NCBI RefSeq assembly: GCF_001702265.1
Contig: NZ_MAUE01000028.1
Span: 1 to 64,000, forward strand
Origin: Pseudomonas aylmerensis
GTDB taxonomy: Bacteria > Pseudomonadota > Gammaproteobacteria > Pseudomonadales > Pseudomonadaceae
Direction: 5' to 3'
DNA length: 64,000 nt
The notes under the pieces were generated by a model, which ran no database searches, was not told where the DNA came from, and saw only the letters and a list, made by a program, of their open reading frames with translations. This document shows, one piece after another, positions 50,233 to 58,775 of this stretch. Position numbers and translations under genes: made by a program. Each line of letters opens with the position of its first letter. The stretch's first letter is position 1.

Positions 50233-50649
50233 GTGGCAACAGCGTCTTCTGTGATTGAAATTCCGGTGTCGGCCGATCAGGTCTGGCAATTGGTGGGCGG
50301 CTTCAACAGCCTGCCGGACTGGCTGCCGTTCATCGTCAAGAGCGAGCCCAGCGATGGCGGCCGCGTGCGGCACCTGCAGACTGCCGACGGCGGCGTGGTG
50401 GTCGAGCGCCTGCAGGCCTTCGATAACGTCGGGCGCACTTACAGCTACACCATTGAGCAATCGCCGTTTCCGGTGAGTGCTTACCTCGCGACCTTGCAGG
50501 TCGAGGCCCTTGGCGAATCGTCGGCGAAAGTGACCTGGTCCGGCGTGTTCACGCCGGCGGCGGGAACCACGGACGCGGCGGTGGAAGAGTTGTTTGCCGG
50601 GGTGTACAGCGGCGGGCTTGAGGCGCTGCGGGCCAATTTCCCGGCCTGA
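50233..50649 (+). CDS. SRPBCC (polyketide cyclase/START-like) family protein
   Basis: A 138-residue protein with a GTG start (SD GGAG at 50220). The SRPBCC pattern is clear: EIPVSADQVWQLVGGFNSLPDWLPFI, ERLQAFDNVGRTYSYTIEQSPFPVSAYLATLQVE and VTWSGVFTPA (beta-helix-grip strands plus the C-terminal helix EELFAGVYSGGLEAL). Such proteins bind hydrophobic ligands or act as dehydratases/cyclases. It may modify or shield the product of the AKR/SDR pair. Last gene before a REP doublet. Confidence 0.88.
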   Translation: MATASSVIEIPVSADQVWQLVGGFNSLPDWLPFIVKSEPSDGGRVRHLQTADGGVVVERLQAFDNVGRTYSYTIEQSPFPVSAYLATLQVEALGESSAKVTWSGVFTPAAGTTDAAVEELFAGVYSGGLEALRANFPA

Positions 50650-50675
50650 CTCGATCAGCCAGGCAACACCATTCC

Positions 50676-50769
50676 AATGTGGGAGCGGGCTTGCTCGCGA
50701 ATGCGGTGGATCAGCCGATACTGTTGGTGACTGACAGACCGCTTTCGCGAGCAAGCCCGCTCCCACATT
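50676..50769. repeat. REP doublet
   Basis: AATGTGGGAGCGGGCTTGC … GCAAGCCCGCTCCCACATT, an inverted pair between the SRPBCC gene and the 3' end of the convergent histidine kinase gene. Confidence 0.92.
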
Positions 50770-50788
50770 TATTGACCCGGGGGAGACC

Positions 50789-52183
50789 TCAGGCTTCCGG
50801 CATCAGTTGCTGGCGGCACTCGAGAATCAGGCGGGCGCCACCTTGCTCGCTGCTGCCGACTTCGAGCTTGAACCCGTGCAGGTTGATGATCGCCGCGACA
50901 ATCGACAAGCCCAAGCCAAACCCGCCTTGCTGGTCGCCTTCATCCACGCGGTAGAAGCGCTGGAACACCGCATCACGTTCGGCGGCCGGGATGCCCGGGC
51001 CGGAGTCGTGGACTTCGATGCGCGTGCTGCCGGCATCGTTGAGACCCCGCAGGATCACCTCGCCACCCGGTGGGGAGAACTTGATCGAGTTGCTCAGCAG
51101 GTTGGCCAACGCTTCGAACAACAGTGCGCGGTCGCCGGTGATCCACGGCAAGGACTCGGGGACTTCAAGGCGCAGCTGCAACTCGCCTTCTTCCGCCAGG
51201 GGCAGGTAGAAGTCATGCAGTTCGCGCAGCAGTGGCAGCGGGTCCATCACCAGGAAGCCTGAGCGGCGCTGATGGTCCTCCAATTCCGAGATCCGCAGCA
51301 GCCCGCGAAAGCGTGCCATCAGGGTGTCGGTCTCGGTAATTGCATCGTCGAGTTTTACCGCGTAGTGCGAGTCGGCCTCCGCTTCCTGGCGGATGCGGTA
51401 GAGCTGCGCCCGCAGGCGGGTCAGCGGCGTGCGCAAGTCGTGGGCGATGTTGTCGCACACGCCCTTGACCTCGTTCATCAGCTTCTCGATGCGGTCGAGC
51501 ATGGCGTTGACGATGGCCGCGAGCATGTCCAGTTCGTCACGCCGGTTGGACAGCGGCAGGCGGTGAGTGAGGTCGCCGGCGACGATGGCTTCGGCGCTGG
51601 CCTGGATCCCACGGATCCGGCGCAACGGGCGGCGGCGCAGCAAATGCCAGCCAGCGGCGCCGGGAATGATCGTCAGCGACAGCGCCCACAACAGCGCGTG
51701 CCAGATGATCCGTGTCACGCCAAACAACGAGCCGTTGGCCCGCACCAGCACCAGCCAGCGGCCGTCGTCGGTGTGGGTGGCCACGGCGTCGCAGCTGTCC
51801 TTGGGCAGTTTGGGGTCGTCGGAATCGACGCAGTTGGCCAGCGCGTGGATCTTGCCGTCCAGCGGCAAGTCGGGAGGAATCGCGCGGATCGGCCCGCTCA
51901 AGGGGCGAAACTGCTCGTCGAACAGGCCGTAGGCGTCCACGCCCTTCATGTCGAAGGTCATGCTGGTGGTCAGGGCTTCCACCAGTTCCTCGCCGTCGAA
52001 ACGCTGGAACAAATGTTGGCGCTGCATCAGCGAATGGCGCGACAGATCACCCAGGTAACCCGACACTTCGTAGTACAGCACCCCCATGAGGATGCAGCTC
52101 CAGGCCACGAACAACGAGCTGTACAGCGCCAGCAGGCGGCTGCTGGAGGAACGCCAGCCCTTAGAGGGGTTCAGCAATGACAT
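50789..52183 (-). CDS. Membrane sensor histidine kinase
   Basis: A 464-residue kinase. TM1 is at ~20-38; a periplasmic domain follows to ~155 with two cysteines (C118 and C131, 13 residues apart in a Pro/Asp-rich loop); TM2 is at ~160-180. HAMP precedes the HisKA domain with CDNIAHDLRTPLTRL, and the ATPase domain has LSNSIKFSPPGGE (N box), SGPGIP (G1) and GGFGLGLSIV (G2). It overlaps the response regulator gene by 23 bp and is translated after it. The ligand is unknown; the cysteine pair could form a disulfide or bind metal. Confidence 0.93.
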   Translation of the reverse strand: MSLLNPSKGWRSSSSRLLALYSSLFVAWSCILMGVLYYEVSGYLGDLSRHSLMQRQHLFQRFDGEELVEALTTSMTFDMKGVDAYGLFDEQFRPLSGPIRAIPPDLPLDGKIHALANCVDSDDPKLPKDSCDAVATHTDDGRWLVLVRANGSLFGVTRIIWHALLWALSLTIIPGAAGWHLLRRRPLRRIRGIQASAEAIVAGDLTHRLPLSNRRDELDMLAAIVNAMLDRIEKLMNEVKGVCDNIAHDLRTPLTRLRAQLYRIRQEAEADSHYAVKLDDAITETDTLMARFRGLLRISELEDHQRRSGFLVMDPLPLLRELHDFYLPLAEEGELQLRLEVPESLPWITGDRALLFEALANLLSNSIKFSPPGGEVILRGLNDAGSTRIEVHDSGPGIPAAERDAVFQRFYRVDEGDQQGGFGLGLSIVAAIINLHGFKLEVGSSEQGGARLILECRQQLMPEA

Positions 52184-52844
52184 AACCGGAACCTCGTACC
52201 GTGCGGATCAGCGGCGTGAGGCCCGGTGGATCGATTTTCTTGCGCAGGCGACCGATGTGCACATCGATCAGGTTGGTGCCCGGGTCGAAGTGATACCCCC
52301 AGACTTCCTCGAAGATCATCATCCGCGACAGGATCTGCCCGGTGTTGCGCATCAGGAATTCGAGCAGTTTGTATTCGGTCGGCAGCAGGCTCAGCGGCTG
52401 TTCGGCACGGCTGGCTTCGCGGCTGATCAGGTTGAGTTCCAGGTCGGCCACGCGCAGGGCGGTCTCGAATTCCTTGACCGTGCTTTTACGCCGCAGCAGC
52501 ACTTCGACGCGGGCGGCCATTTCATCCGAGGCGAAAGGCTTGGTCAGGTAGTCATCGCCGCCGGCGCGCAGGCCGCGCACGCGCTCGTCGACGTCGGAGA
52601 GGGCGCTGATCATCAGGATCGGCGTGGAGACGCCGATGGTGCGCAGGGTGGTGACGATGGCCAGGCCATCGAGTTCGGGCAGCATGCGGTCGAGGGTGAT
52701 CAGATCGTAATCACCGCTCACGGCACGGACCAGGCCTTCGCGGCCGTTGTCCACCCAATCTACGTCCAGTCCATGGCTACTCAGCTCGGCGACGATCTCG
52801 CGGGCCGTTACGGCGTCATCCTCGATGGTCAAAATACGGGTCAT
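52161..52844 (-). CDS. OmpR-family response regulator
   Basis: A 227-residue response regulator: receiver with ILTIEDDAVTAREI (acidic pair), phospho-acceptor in DLITLDRMLPELDG, Lys in DDYLTKPF; then the winged helix LSLLPTEYKLLEFLMRNTGQILSRMMIFEEVWGY and the wing RTVRGSGYVI. Start at 52844 (TRILTIEDD). It is co-transcribed with the histidine kinase that follows on the minus strand. Confidence 0.95.
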   Translation of the reverse strand: MTRILTIEDDAVTAREIVAELSSHGLDVDWVDNGREGLVRAVSGDYDLITLDRMLPELDGLAIVTTLRTIGVSTPILMISALSDVDERVRGLRAGGDDYLTKPFASDEMAARVEVLLRRKSTVKEFETALRVADLELNLISREASRAEQPLSLLPTEYKLLEFLMRNTGQILSRMMIFEEVWGYHFDPGTNLIDVHIGRLRKKIDPPGLTPLIRTVRGSGYVIAEPL

Positions 52845-53281
52845 GGGATTACCTTTCACACAGGAAAACCGCAATCGCCGGCAAGCCGGCGCGTACAGAA
52901 GTGGGAGCATTTTGCCAATAAATGGCTGAACGCTTCCTAAATAAAACGTCATGTTGGCAAAACTGACAAAAATTTCATCACTTGGCACGCGATCCCGCTG
53001 GCGCCGTCTTGCTGGCGATAGGGGTGTGTCCGTCAGCGCTTTGGGCGCCGGGAATCGCGCTATCGCCGACACGCCGGCGCCTACAGGTGAGTGTTCAGCC
53101 TGGGATTGCATAACGCCCGCCTTGTTCGGTCATTTCTTGCAAGTTGCATGGTTCAAATTAGTTCAATTTAGTTAACTTGTTGAAATATAAGGATTTTAAA
53201 TTTTCGAGCGACTGGCACGCTGCCTGCACTGTCCCTTTTGAGAGTTGTAACACTATTTTTCCTGCCGGGAGCAAAACAACA
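52845..53281. other. Intergenic region with degenerate REP copies and a sigma-54 promoter
   Basis: A 437-bp gap. It holds a degenerate REP family of another type (ATCGCCGGCAAGCCGGCGCGTACAG-like at 52872-52897, a reverse copy around 53000-53025, and a forward copy at 53061-53086). After that comes an A+T-rich stretch (53130-53210) and the sigma-54 promoter at 53212. No gene is supported. Confidence 0.7.
53212..53228 (+). promoter_or_regulatory. Sigma-54 promoter upstream of the membrane protein gene
   Basis: CTGGCACGCTGCCTGCA has GG (53214-53215) and GC (53226-53227) exactly 10 bp apart, a complete TGGCACG -24 element and a TGCA -12 element. The predicted start near 53239 leaves a ~43-nt leader. 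An A+T-rich segment upstream could bind IHF. No activator gene is adjacent. Confidence 0.8.
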
Positions 53282-54187
53282 ATGATCACATCCTCATCCA
53301 CGCTGCAAGAGTCGAGCGCGCTCTCCGGGGTTTCCTGGGGGGCGATTTTTGCCGGGGCCGCAGCCGCGGCTGCACTGTCACTGATTCTGGTACTGCTGGG
53401 TTTCGGCCTGGGCTTTTCGGCGGTGTCGCCGTGGGCCGATAGCGGCATCAGCGCCAAGGGGCTTGGCATTTCCACCATTATCTGGCTGGCGTTTACCCAG
53501 ATCGTCGCCTCCGGCCTGGGCGGTTACATCGCCGGCCGGTTGCGCGTGAAATGGGCCAATATGCACGGCGATGAGGTGTATTTTCGCGACACCGCCCATG
53601 GCTTCCTGGCCTGGGCCGTGGCCACGTTGATTACCGCGACCCTGGTGGTCGGCTCGGTCAGCAGCGTGGTCAGCGGTGGCGTGCAAGCAGGTGCCAGCGT
53701 GGCGTCCGGTGCTGCCAGCGGTGTCACCCAGGCCGCCGGCAGTGCGGCCAAAGGTGCCAACGGCCAGGACTTCGGCTACTACGTCGACAGCCTGTTCCGG
53801 GACGACCGCCCAGCCGCCGTCAGTGATGACGCGGTCCACGGCGTGGTTGCGCGCATCTTTGCCCGCACCCTGAGCAACGACGGCCAACTGGCCCCTGAAG
53901 ACCGTGCCTACCTGGCCCAGTTGATCAGCCAGCGCACCAACCTCAGCCAGGCTGACGCCGAGGCGCGTATCGACAAGGTCTACGGTGACGCCCGTAAAGC
54001 CCTCGAAGACGCCAAGCTCAAAGCCAAGCAAGCCGCTGATACCGCCGCCAAAGTTGCTGCCTGGACGTCCCTGTGGATGTTCGTGGCCCTGCTGATCGGT
54101 GCGTTTTTCGCCAGCTTCGCTGCAACCTTCGGCGGTCGTCGCCGGGATGCGGTGGTGTATGTCGAAACTGAACACTTCGTTCGTTAA
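53282..54187 (+). CDS. PhnA-like conserved inner-membrane protein
   Basis: A 301-residue membrane protein with hydrophobic segments at ~18-45 (SWGAIFAGAAAAAALSLILV), ~62-85, ~105-130 and ~262-285. A polar, helical central loop (residues 150-260, rich in Ala/Gln/Lys/Asp: LSQADAEARIDKVYGDARKALEDAKLKAKQAAD) probably lies outside the membrane. I recognise it as a Pseudomonas conserved protein often labelled PhnA-like, with no established function. Its sigma-54 promoter is the main clue to regulation. It is followed 15 bp later by a tiny membrane peptide gene. Confidence 0.75.
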   Translation: MITSSSTLQESSALSGVSWGAIFAGAAAAAALSLILVLLGFGLGFSAVSPWADSGISAKGLGISTIIWLAFTQIVASGLGGYIAGRLRVKWANMHGDEVYFRDTAHGFLAWAVATLITATLVVGSVSSVVSGGVQAGASVASGAASGVTQAAGSAAKGANGQDFGYYVDSLFRDDRPAAVSDDAVHGVVARIFARTLSNDGQLAPEDRAYLAQLISQRTNLSQADAEARIDKVYGDARKALEDAKLKAKQAADTAAKVAAWTSLWMFVALLIGAFFASFAATFGGRRRDAVVYVETEHFVR

Positions 54188-54202
54188 TTCAAGGAGAACA
54201 AC

Positions 54203-54277
54203 ATGCGCTCATTACTGCTTTGGTTCCTCGGTGTGCCTATTCCGGTGATCATCCTGATCGCGATCTTTATGCACTGA
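54203..54277 (+). CDS. 24-residue single-pass membrane peptide
   Basis: ATG at 54203 with a perfect AAGGAG 7 nt upstream; TGA at 54275. The peptide starts MRSLLLWFLGVPIPV, continues with IILIAIFMH, and is almost wholly hydrophobic with a Pro-containing bend. It sits 15 bp after the sigma-54-controlled membrane protein gene, so it is probably co-expressed and may be a partner subunit. Very short membrane peptides like this are commonly missed in annotation. Confidence 0.65.
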   Translation: MRSLLLWFLGVPIPVIILIAIFMH

Positions 54278-54298
54278 TTGCCGTCTTAATCGGTAAAT

Positions 54299-54389
54299 AC
54301 GTGGGAGCGGGCTTGTTGGCGAATGCGCGGTGTCAGTGACTCATGAGTTGACTGACACAACGTTTTCGCCGGCAAGCCCGCTCCCACGT
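54299..54389. repeat. REP doublet overlapping the 3' end of the MFS gene
   Basis: ACGTGGGAGCGGGCTTG … CAAGCCCGCTCCCACGT inverted pair. Positions 54341-54389 are also the last codons of the Bcr/CflA gene on the minus strand. Confidence 0.9.
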
Positions 54390-55570
54390 TTGTTTGTGCG
54401 CAGGGCCAGCCAACTGGTCAGCAGCAAGCCGCTCGCCAGCGCGGTCATGATCACCAGGGGCCGCGAGGTGCCGTTGGACAGCAGGCCGGTAACCCAGCTG
54501 CTCAGCGCCGTCAGGAACATCTGGGTAAAGAAGAACAGGCCAGACGCCGTCCCGGCGATTGCGCCGTAGGGCTGCAGCACCGACAGCTGGCACGCCGGAA
54601 TCACCATCCCCACCGACACCATGATCACCACCATCGGCAGCACAATCGCCAGCCATTGCTGCGGCAACGCCAGGGTGGCGAGTGCGAGCAGCAGGCTGCC
54701 CAGCACATTCAGGGCAATCGCCGCGTTGATCAGGCGATCCGGTTCGAATCGCTGCACCAGCCGACGGAACAGGTTGGCACCGAGCATGTAGCCACTGATG
54801 GTGGCGGCGAACACCAGCGCATAGGCGGTCGCCGTCAGGTGAAAACCACGCTGCAGCAGCGCCGACGACTCGCTGATGAAGGGGAAATAGGTGCTGTACA
54901 CGCAGCCGATCGCCAGGGAATAGCGCAGGAAGTAGCGATCGCGCAGCAGTTGGGCATAAATCCGCAGCAGGTTGCTCGGCGGCGCGGCGGCCACCTCCGG
55001 CGGACGGGTTTCGGGCAGGCGGCGATACACCACCAGGTACAGCACCGCGCCGATGAGGCCGAGCAGCACGAATAGCCCGCGCCAATTCACCAGCGGCAAC
55101 AGCAGGCTGCCCAGCACCGGCGCGGCCATTGGCGAGACGGCCATGGCTATGGAGATCAGGCCCAGCAGCCGCGCCTGTTCATGGCGGTCGAAGTAGTCGC
55201 GCACGATCACCCGGCCAATGACCGTGGTGCAGCACCCGCCCAGGGCCTGGAACAACCGGGCAATGATCAGCACGCCGAGGCTGTCGGCCAGCGCACACGC
55301 GACGGTGGCGACCACGTACGTGAACAAGCCCGCCAGCAACACCGGGCGGCGGCCGAAGCGATCCGTCAGCGGACCGCTGACCAGCAGGGAAATCGCCGAG
55401 CCAAGGGTGTACAGGGTGAGGATCAGCTGCAGCTGGCTGTCGCGGGTGTGGAAATAGTCGGCCATGGCGGGCAGGGCCGGCAGGTGCATGTCGAGGGTGA
55501 TGCGGGGCAGGCCGATCAGCATGGTGAGCAGCACCAGCCAGAACCTGAAGGAGAGGGCGCGTTGGGTCAT
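54341..55570 (-). CDS. Bcr/CflA-family drug/metabolite efflux MFS transporter
   Basis: A 409-residue MFS protein with 12 predicted TM helices. LDMHLPALPAMADYF at TM1 and SGPLTDRFGRRPVLLAGL (MFS motif A) in loop 2-3 are typical of Bcr/CflA exporters (DHA1 family, length ~400). It exports drugs, sulfonamide or small metabolites by proton antiport. The C-terminal tail after LRTNK (RGSGLAGENVVSVNS) is encoded by a REP element. It is divergent from the MocR regulator gene 92 bp away. Confidence 0.92.
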   Translation of the reverse strand: MTQRALSFRFWLVLLTMLIGLPRITLDMHLPALPAMADYFHTRDSQLQLILTLYTLGSAISLLVSGPLTDRFGRRPVLLAGLFTYVVATVACALADSLGVLIIARLFQALGGCCTTVIGRVIVRDYFDRHEQARLLGLISIAMAVSPMAAPVLGSLLLPLVNWRGLFVLLGLIGAVLYLVVYRRLPETRPPEVAAAPPSNLLRIYAQLLRDRYFLRYSLAIGCVYSTYFPFISESSALLQRGFHLTATAYALVFAATISGYMLGANLFRRLVQRFEPDRLINAAIALNVLGSLLLALATLALPQQWLAIVLPMVVIMVSVGMVIPACQLSVLQPYGAIAGTASGLFFFTQMFLTALSSWVTGLLSNGTSRPLVIMTALASGLLLTSWLALRTNKRGSGLAGENVVSVNS

Positions 55571-55662
55571 GGCACGCTTCTTTGCAATGAGTAGAGCCCG
55601 AACTCTAGCGGCTTTGTGGTTTAATCCTGTGGGCCATTTATGCCTGGAAAGAGTGGACCACT

Positions 55663-57084
55663 ATGAGCCGAGGAAAAGCTGCTTCCGCCCTGGACCTGCC
55701 CCGTCCCGATGGCCTCGATGCCAGCAAGCAACAAGGTGCCTACGCGGCGTTGCGGGGTGCGATCCTCAATCGGCAGTTGCCGGCAGGCGGTCGCTTGCCG
55801 TCCACGCGCAGCCTGGCGGAGCGCTGGCAGGTATCGCGTGGCACCCTGGAAGCGGCATTCGAGCGCCTGCACAGCGAAGGCTATGTGCAGCGGGTGGCCG
55901 GCTCCGGCACGCGGGTCTGCGCGGTGATCCCCGAACAATTCATGGCCGCGCCGACGGTGGCGCAGGCGCCGCGTCGCGCCGTGGTGCCGGATCAGCCGGA
56001 CGCTGGCGTGCAGAGCCACGTGCCTTTTGTCGCGCGGCGACCGGACGCGAGCCTGTTCGATCTGAAAACCTGGGCCCGCTGTATTTCCCGTGGGCTGCTG
56101 TCTGTGGGCCCCGGCGTGCTTGAGGCCGCGCACCCTGCGGGCCTGCCGCAGCTGCGCGCGCAGATCGCCGATTACCTGCGCAGCTACCGTGGCCTGCAGT
56201 GCGAGGCCGACGAGGTGATCGTCACCACCGGCATTCGCCATGCGCTCGACCTGATCGCCCGCACGCTGCTCAAATCCGGTGACACCGCCTGTGTCGAGGA
56301 CCCTGGCTACCCGCCGGCGCGCCGCCTGTTCAGCCTGGCAGGTGCGCATATCCACGCGGTGCCGGTGACCGCCGAAGGCCTGGACACCGACCAACTCCCC
56401 GACACGGCGCGCCTGGCCTATGTGACCCCGGCGCACCAGGCCCCGCTGGGCATGACCCTGTCGGTGTCGCGCCGCCTGGCGCTGCTGGACTGGGCCGCCC
56501 GTGCCGAGGCGTGGGTGGTCGAAGACGATTACGACAGCGAGTACAACTACAACGCCGCGCCGCTGGCCGCGCTCAAGTCCCTGGACTCCAGCGACCGGGT
56601 GATCTACTGCGGCAGCTTCAACAAGAACCTGTTCCCCGGCCTGCGCGTGGGCTTCATGGTGGTGCCCAAGGCGCTGCGTCCAGCGCTGCTGCGCACGCTG
56701 CAACTCACCGGGCATTCGGTGGGGGCGGGTGATCAGTCGGGGTTGGTGGAGTTCCTCGGCAGCGGCGCGTTCGTGCGTCACCTGCGGGCGTCGCGCCAGG
56801 CTTACCAGGCGCGGCGCGATGCGCTGTTGGAATGCCTGGGCGGGCAGTTCAGGGTCAGCGGCCAGCAGGCGGGCCTGCACTTTGTACTGTGGTTGCCGGC
56901 GGGGGTCGAAGAGCCAGATTTCTGCACCCGTGCCGCCGCTGTCGGCCTGACCTTGCAGCCCCTGGGCACGTTCTGCCGGGACGCGCGCCTGCCGCCGGCG
57001 GTGATCATCGGCTACACCGCGTTGACCCTCGCGCAGATCCGCTTCCATGGTCGCGCGTTGGCGAAATTGTTAATGGCGGCTTAA
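55663..57084 (+). CDS. MocR/PdxR-family PLP-dependent transcriptional regulator
   Basis: A 473-residue GntR-MocR protein. The N-terminal GntR wHTH is ~20-90 (GAYAALRGAILNRQLPAGGRLPSTRSLAERWQVSRGTLEAAFERL). The aminotransferase-like domain has AHPAGLPQLRAQIADYLRSYRG, VEDPGYPPARRLF, VTPAHQAPLGMTLS, DDYDSEY and the PLP lysine in YCGSFNKNLFPGLRVGF. MocR proteins sense PLP or an amino-acid derivative. It is divergent from the Bcr/CflA gene and may regulate it. Confidence 0.93.
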   Translation: MSRGKAASALDLPRPDGLDASKQQGAYAALRGAILNRQLPAGGRLPSTRSLAERWQVSRGTLEAAFERLHSEGYVQRVAGSGTRVCAVIPEQFMAAPTVAQAPRRAVVPDQPDAGVQSHVPFVARRPDASLFDLKTWARCISRGLLSVGPGVLEAAHPAGLPQLRAQIADYLRSYRGLQCEADEVIVTTGIRHALDLIARTLLKSGDTACVEDPGYPPARRLFSLAGAHIHAVPVTAEGLDTDQLPDTARLAYVTPAHQAPLGMTLSVSRRLALLDWAARAEAWVVEDDYDSEYNYNAAPLAALKSLDSSDRVIYCGSFNKNLFPGLRVGFMVVPKALRPALLRTLQLTGHSVGAGDQSGLVEFLGSGAFVRHLRASRQAYQARRDALLECLGGQFRVSGQQAGLHFVLWLPAGVEEPDFCTRAAAVGLTLQPLGTFCRDARLPPAVIIGYTALTLAQIRFHGRALAKLLMAA

Positions 57085-57110
57085 CGCCCGCTTGGCTAGA
57101 CTCGCGCCCC

Positions 57111-57449
57111 ATGAGCCGCCTTCTGCGTTTGATCCTGGTCCTGCTGTTAAGCCTCACGCTTCCCCTGACCGGGATGGCGGGCGTGCCGTCGAGCACCGAG
57201 CCTTGCCCGATGAAGATGGCGGACATGCCGATGATGACCGACATGACCCCTGACTGCTGCCAGGACGGCGTGGATCATGGCAAGGCCTGCAAGCCCGGCC
57301 AGGAATGCAAGACCGGCGGCCTGTTGCAACTGTCGGTGCCGCTGCTCAAGGCGCCTGTGACCCTGGCGTCGGCGCAGCTTTTCAGCACTACCTCGGACTT
57401 TATCCCCGACCGCACGCCGTCCGGCGTCTGGCGCCCACCCCGCTACTGA
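57111..57449 (+). CDS. Cys/Met-rich exported protein preceding the cus genes (putative copper binding)
   Basis: A 112-residue protein with a signal peptide (LLRLILVLLLSLTLPLTGMAG) and a segment packed with Met, Cys, Asp and His (EPCPMKMADMPMMTDMTPDC, then CQDGVDHGKACKPGQEC). A hydrophobic/Ser-Thr-rich tail ends SGVWRPPRY. This composition is what periplasmic Cu(I)/Ag(I)-binding proteins use. It sits directly before the CusCBA-like genes, where E. coli has CusF on the other side of cusC, but it does not have the CusF fold signature. It could deliver or buffer copper. No known family is certain. Confidence 0.7.
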   Translation: MSRLLRLILVLLLSLTLPLTGMAGVPSSTEPCPMKMADMPMMTDMTPDCCQDGVDHGKACKPGQECKTGGLLQLSVPLLKAPVTLASAQLFSTTSDFIPDRTPSGVWRPPRY

Positions 57450-57470
57450 TTCCTGTTGCACCTGAAGTCT

Positions 57471-57488
57471 CATCCCGCCTTCGGGATG
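57471..57488 (+). other. Stable hairpin between the Cys/Met-rich gene and cusC
   Basis: CATCCCG-CCTT-CGGGATG forms a tight 7-bp stem with a 4-nt loop, and a second possible stem (GCGCCG … CGGCGC) follows at about 57500-57516. Neither is followed by a T-run, so they may be mRNA processing or stability elements in a shared transcript. Confidence 0.5.
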
Positions 57489-57545
57489 GCCTTGCTGTGC
57501 GCCGCATAACCCGGCGCGCAGTGGAACAGAACAGGAATCTTCAGC

Positions 57546-58775
57546 ATGAATTCCCTCTACATGCGCGCCCTGGCGGTGGGCGTGCTGGCGTGGCCGCTGC
57601 TGGCGTCCGCGCTGACCCTGGATGACGCCCTGCGCCTGGCGCAAACCACTGCGCCGTCGCTCGCGGCCGAGTCGGCCAAGCTGCAGGCGGCGACGCAGGC
57701 GGCGATTCCGGCCGGTGAATTGCCCGACCCGAAACTCGTCGTAGGCCTGCAAAACTTCCCCATCGGCGGGCCCGATCGCGGCACGTTGTATGGCGATGAC
57801 ATGACCGAGCAAATGGTCGGTATCCAGCAACAGGTGCCCAGCCGTGACAAGCGCAAGGCGCGGGTCGAACTGGCCGACGCGACCGTGGCGCGCACGGCGG
57901 CCGAAGGGCGCGTCGAGCGCCTCAATGTGCGCCAGGCCACTGCCCAGGCGTGGATTCGCGCTTATGCGGTGGAGCGCAAGGACGCCTTGTTCCAGGACTT
58001 CTACCGACAGAATCGTCTGCTGCAGGACAGCGTCCGCGCCCAGTTGGCCGGCGGCCGTGGCCAGCCCTCGGATGCTGTCATCCCGCGCCAGGAAGCGGCT
58101 GAACTGGCCGAGCGCGAGGACGCGTTGACCGAACAGCGCGCCCAGGCCCGCGCCGCCCTCAAGCGCTGGATCGGTGCGGCGGCGAGCGAAGCCCCCAGCG
58201 GGCAATGGCCGAATTGGCCACTCGCCCATCCCTACAACCTGCACCAGCACCCCGAACTGCAAGCCTTTGCGCCGCGCACCCGCGAGGCCGAGGCACGGCT
58301 GCGCGAAGCCAAGGCGCAAAAGACCTCGGACTGGAGTTGGGAGGTGGATTACCAGCATCGCGGTCGCGAGTACGGCGACATGGTCAGCCTGCAATTGAGC
58401 TTCGACCTGCCGATTTTCCCCGGCCGCCGGCAAAACCCCGGGATTGCCGCCCGGCAGGCCGAGCTGGACCAACTGGATGCCGAACGCGAAGCCGCCACCC
58501 GCGAACACACCCAGGTGCTCGACGACGACCTGGCCACCTATCAGCGCCTCGACCGCGCCGTGCAGCGTAGCCAGGACAGCCTGGTGCCGCTGGCCGAGGA
58601 AAAGGTCGCCTTGAGCCTGGCCGGCTATCGCGCCGGCAAGACCGAGTTGATGGCGCTGGTCAGTGCCCGTCGCGAACTGGTCGACGCGCGTTTCAAGCAG
58701 ATTGATGTCATCGAACAGCGTGCCCTGGTGGGTGCGCAGTTGTATTTTGCCTATGGGGAACCCGCCAATGATTAA
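57546..58775 (+). CDS. cusC: CusC/CzcC-like outer-membrane efflux protein (TolC family)
   Basis: A 409-residue outer-membrane efflux protein. A signal peptide (cleavage near ASA-LTLDDAL) is followed by TolC-type coiled-coil segments: LTLDDALRLAQTTAPSLAAESAKLQAA near the N-terminus and EVDYQHRGREYGDMVSLQLSFDLPIFPGRRQNPGI in the second half, ending RRELVDARFKQIDVIEQRALVGAQLYFAYG. It forms the outer-membrane channel for the RND pump. There is no lipobox. Its stop overlaps the ATG of the next gene. Confidence 0.87.
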   Translation: MNSLYMRALAVGVLAWPLLASALTLDDALRLAQTTAPSLAAESAKLQAATQAAIPAGELPDPKLVVGLQNFPIGGPDRGTLYGDDMTEQMVGIQQQVPSRDKRKARVELADATVARTAAEGRVERLNVRQATAQAWIRAYAVERKDALFQDFYRQNRLLQDSVRAQLAGGRGQPSDAVIPRQEAAELAEREDALTEQRAQARAALKRWIGAAASEAPSGQWPNWPLAHPYNLHQHPELQAFAPRTREAEARLREAKAQKTSDWSWEVDYQHRGREYGDMVSLQLSFDLPIFPGRRQNPGIAARQAELDQLDAEREAATREHTQVLDDDLATYQRLDRAVQRSQDSLVPLAEEKVALSLAGYRAGKTELMALVSARRELVDARFKQIDVIEQRALVGAQLYFAYGEPAND

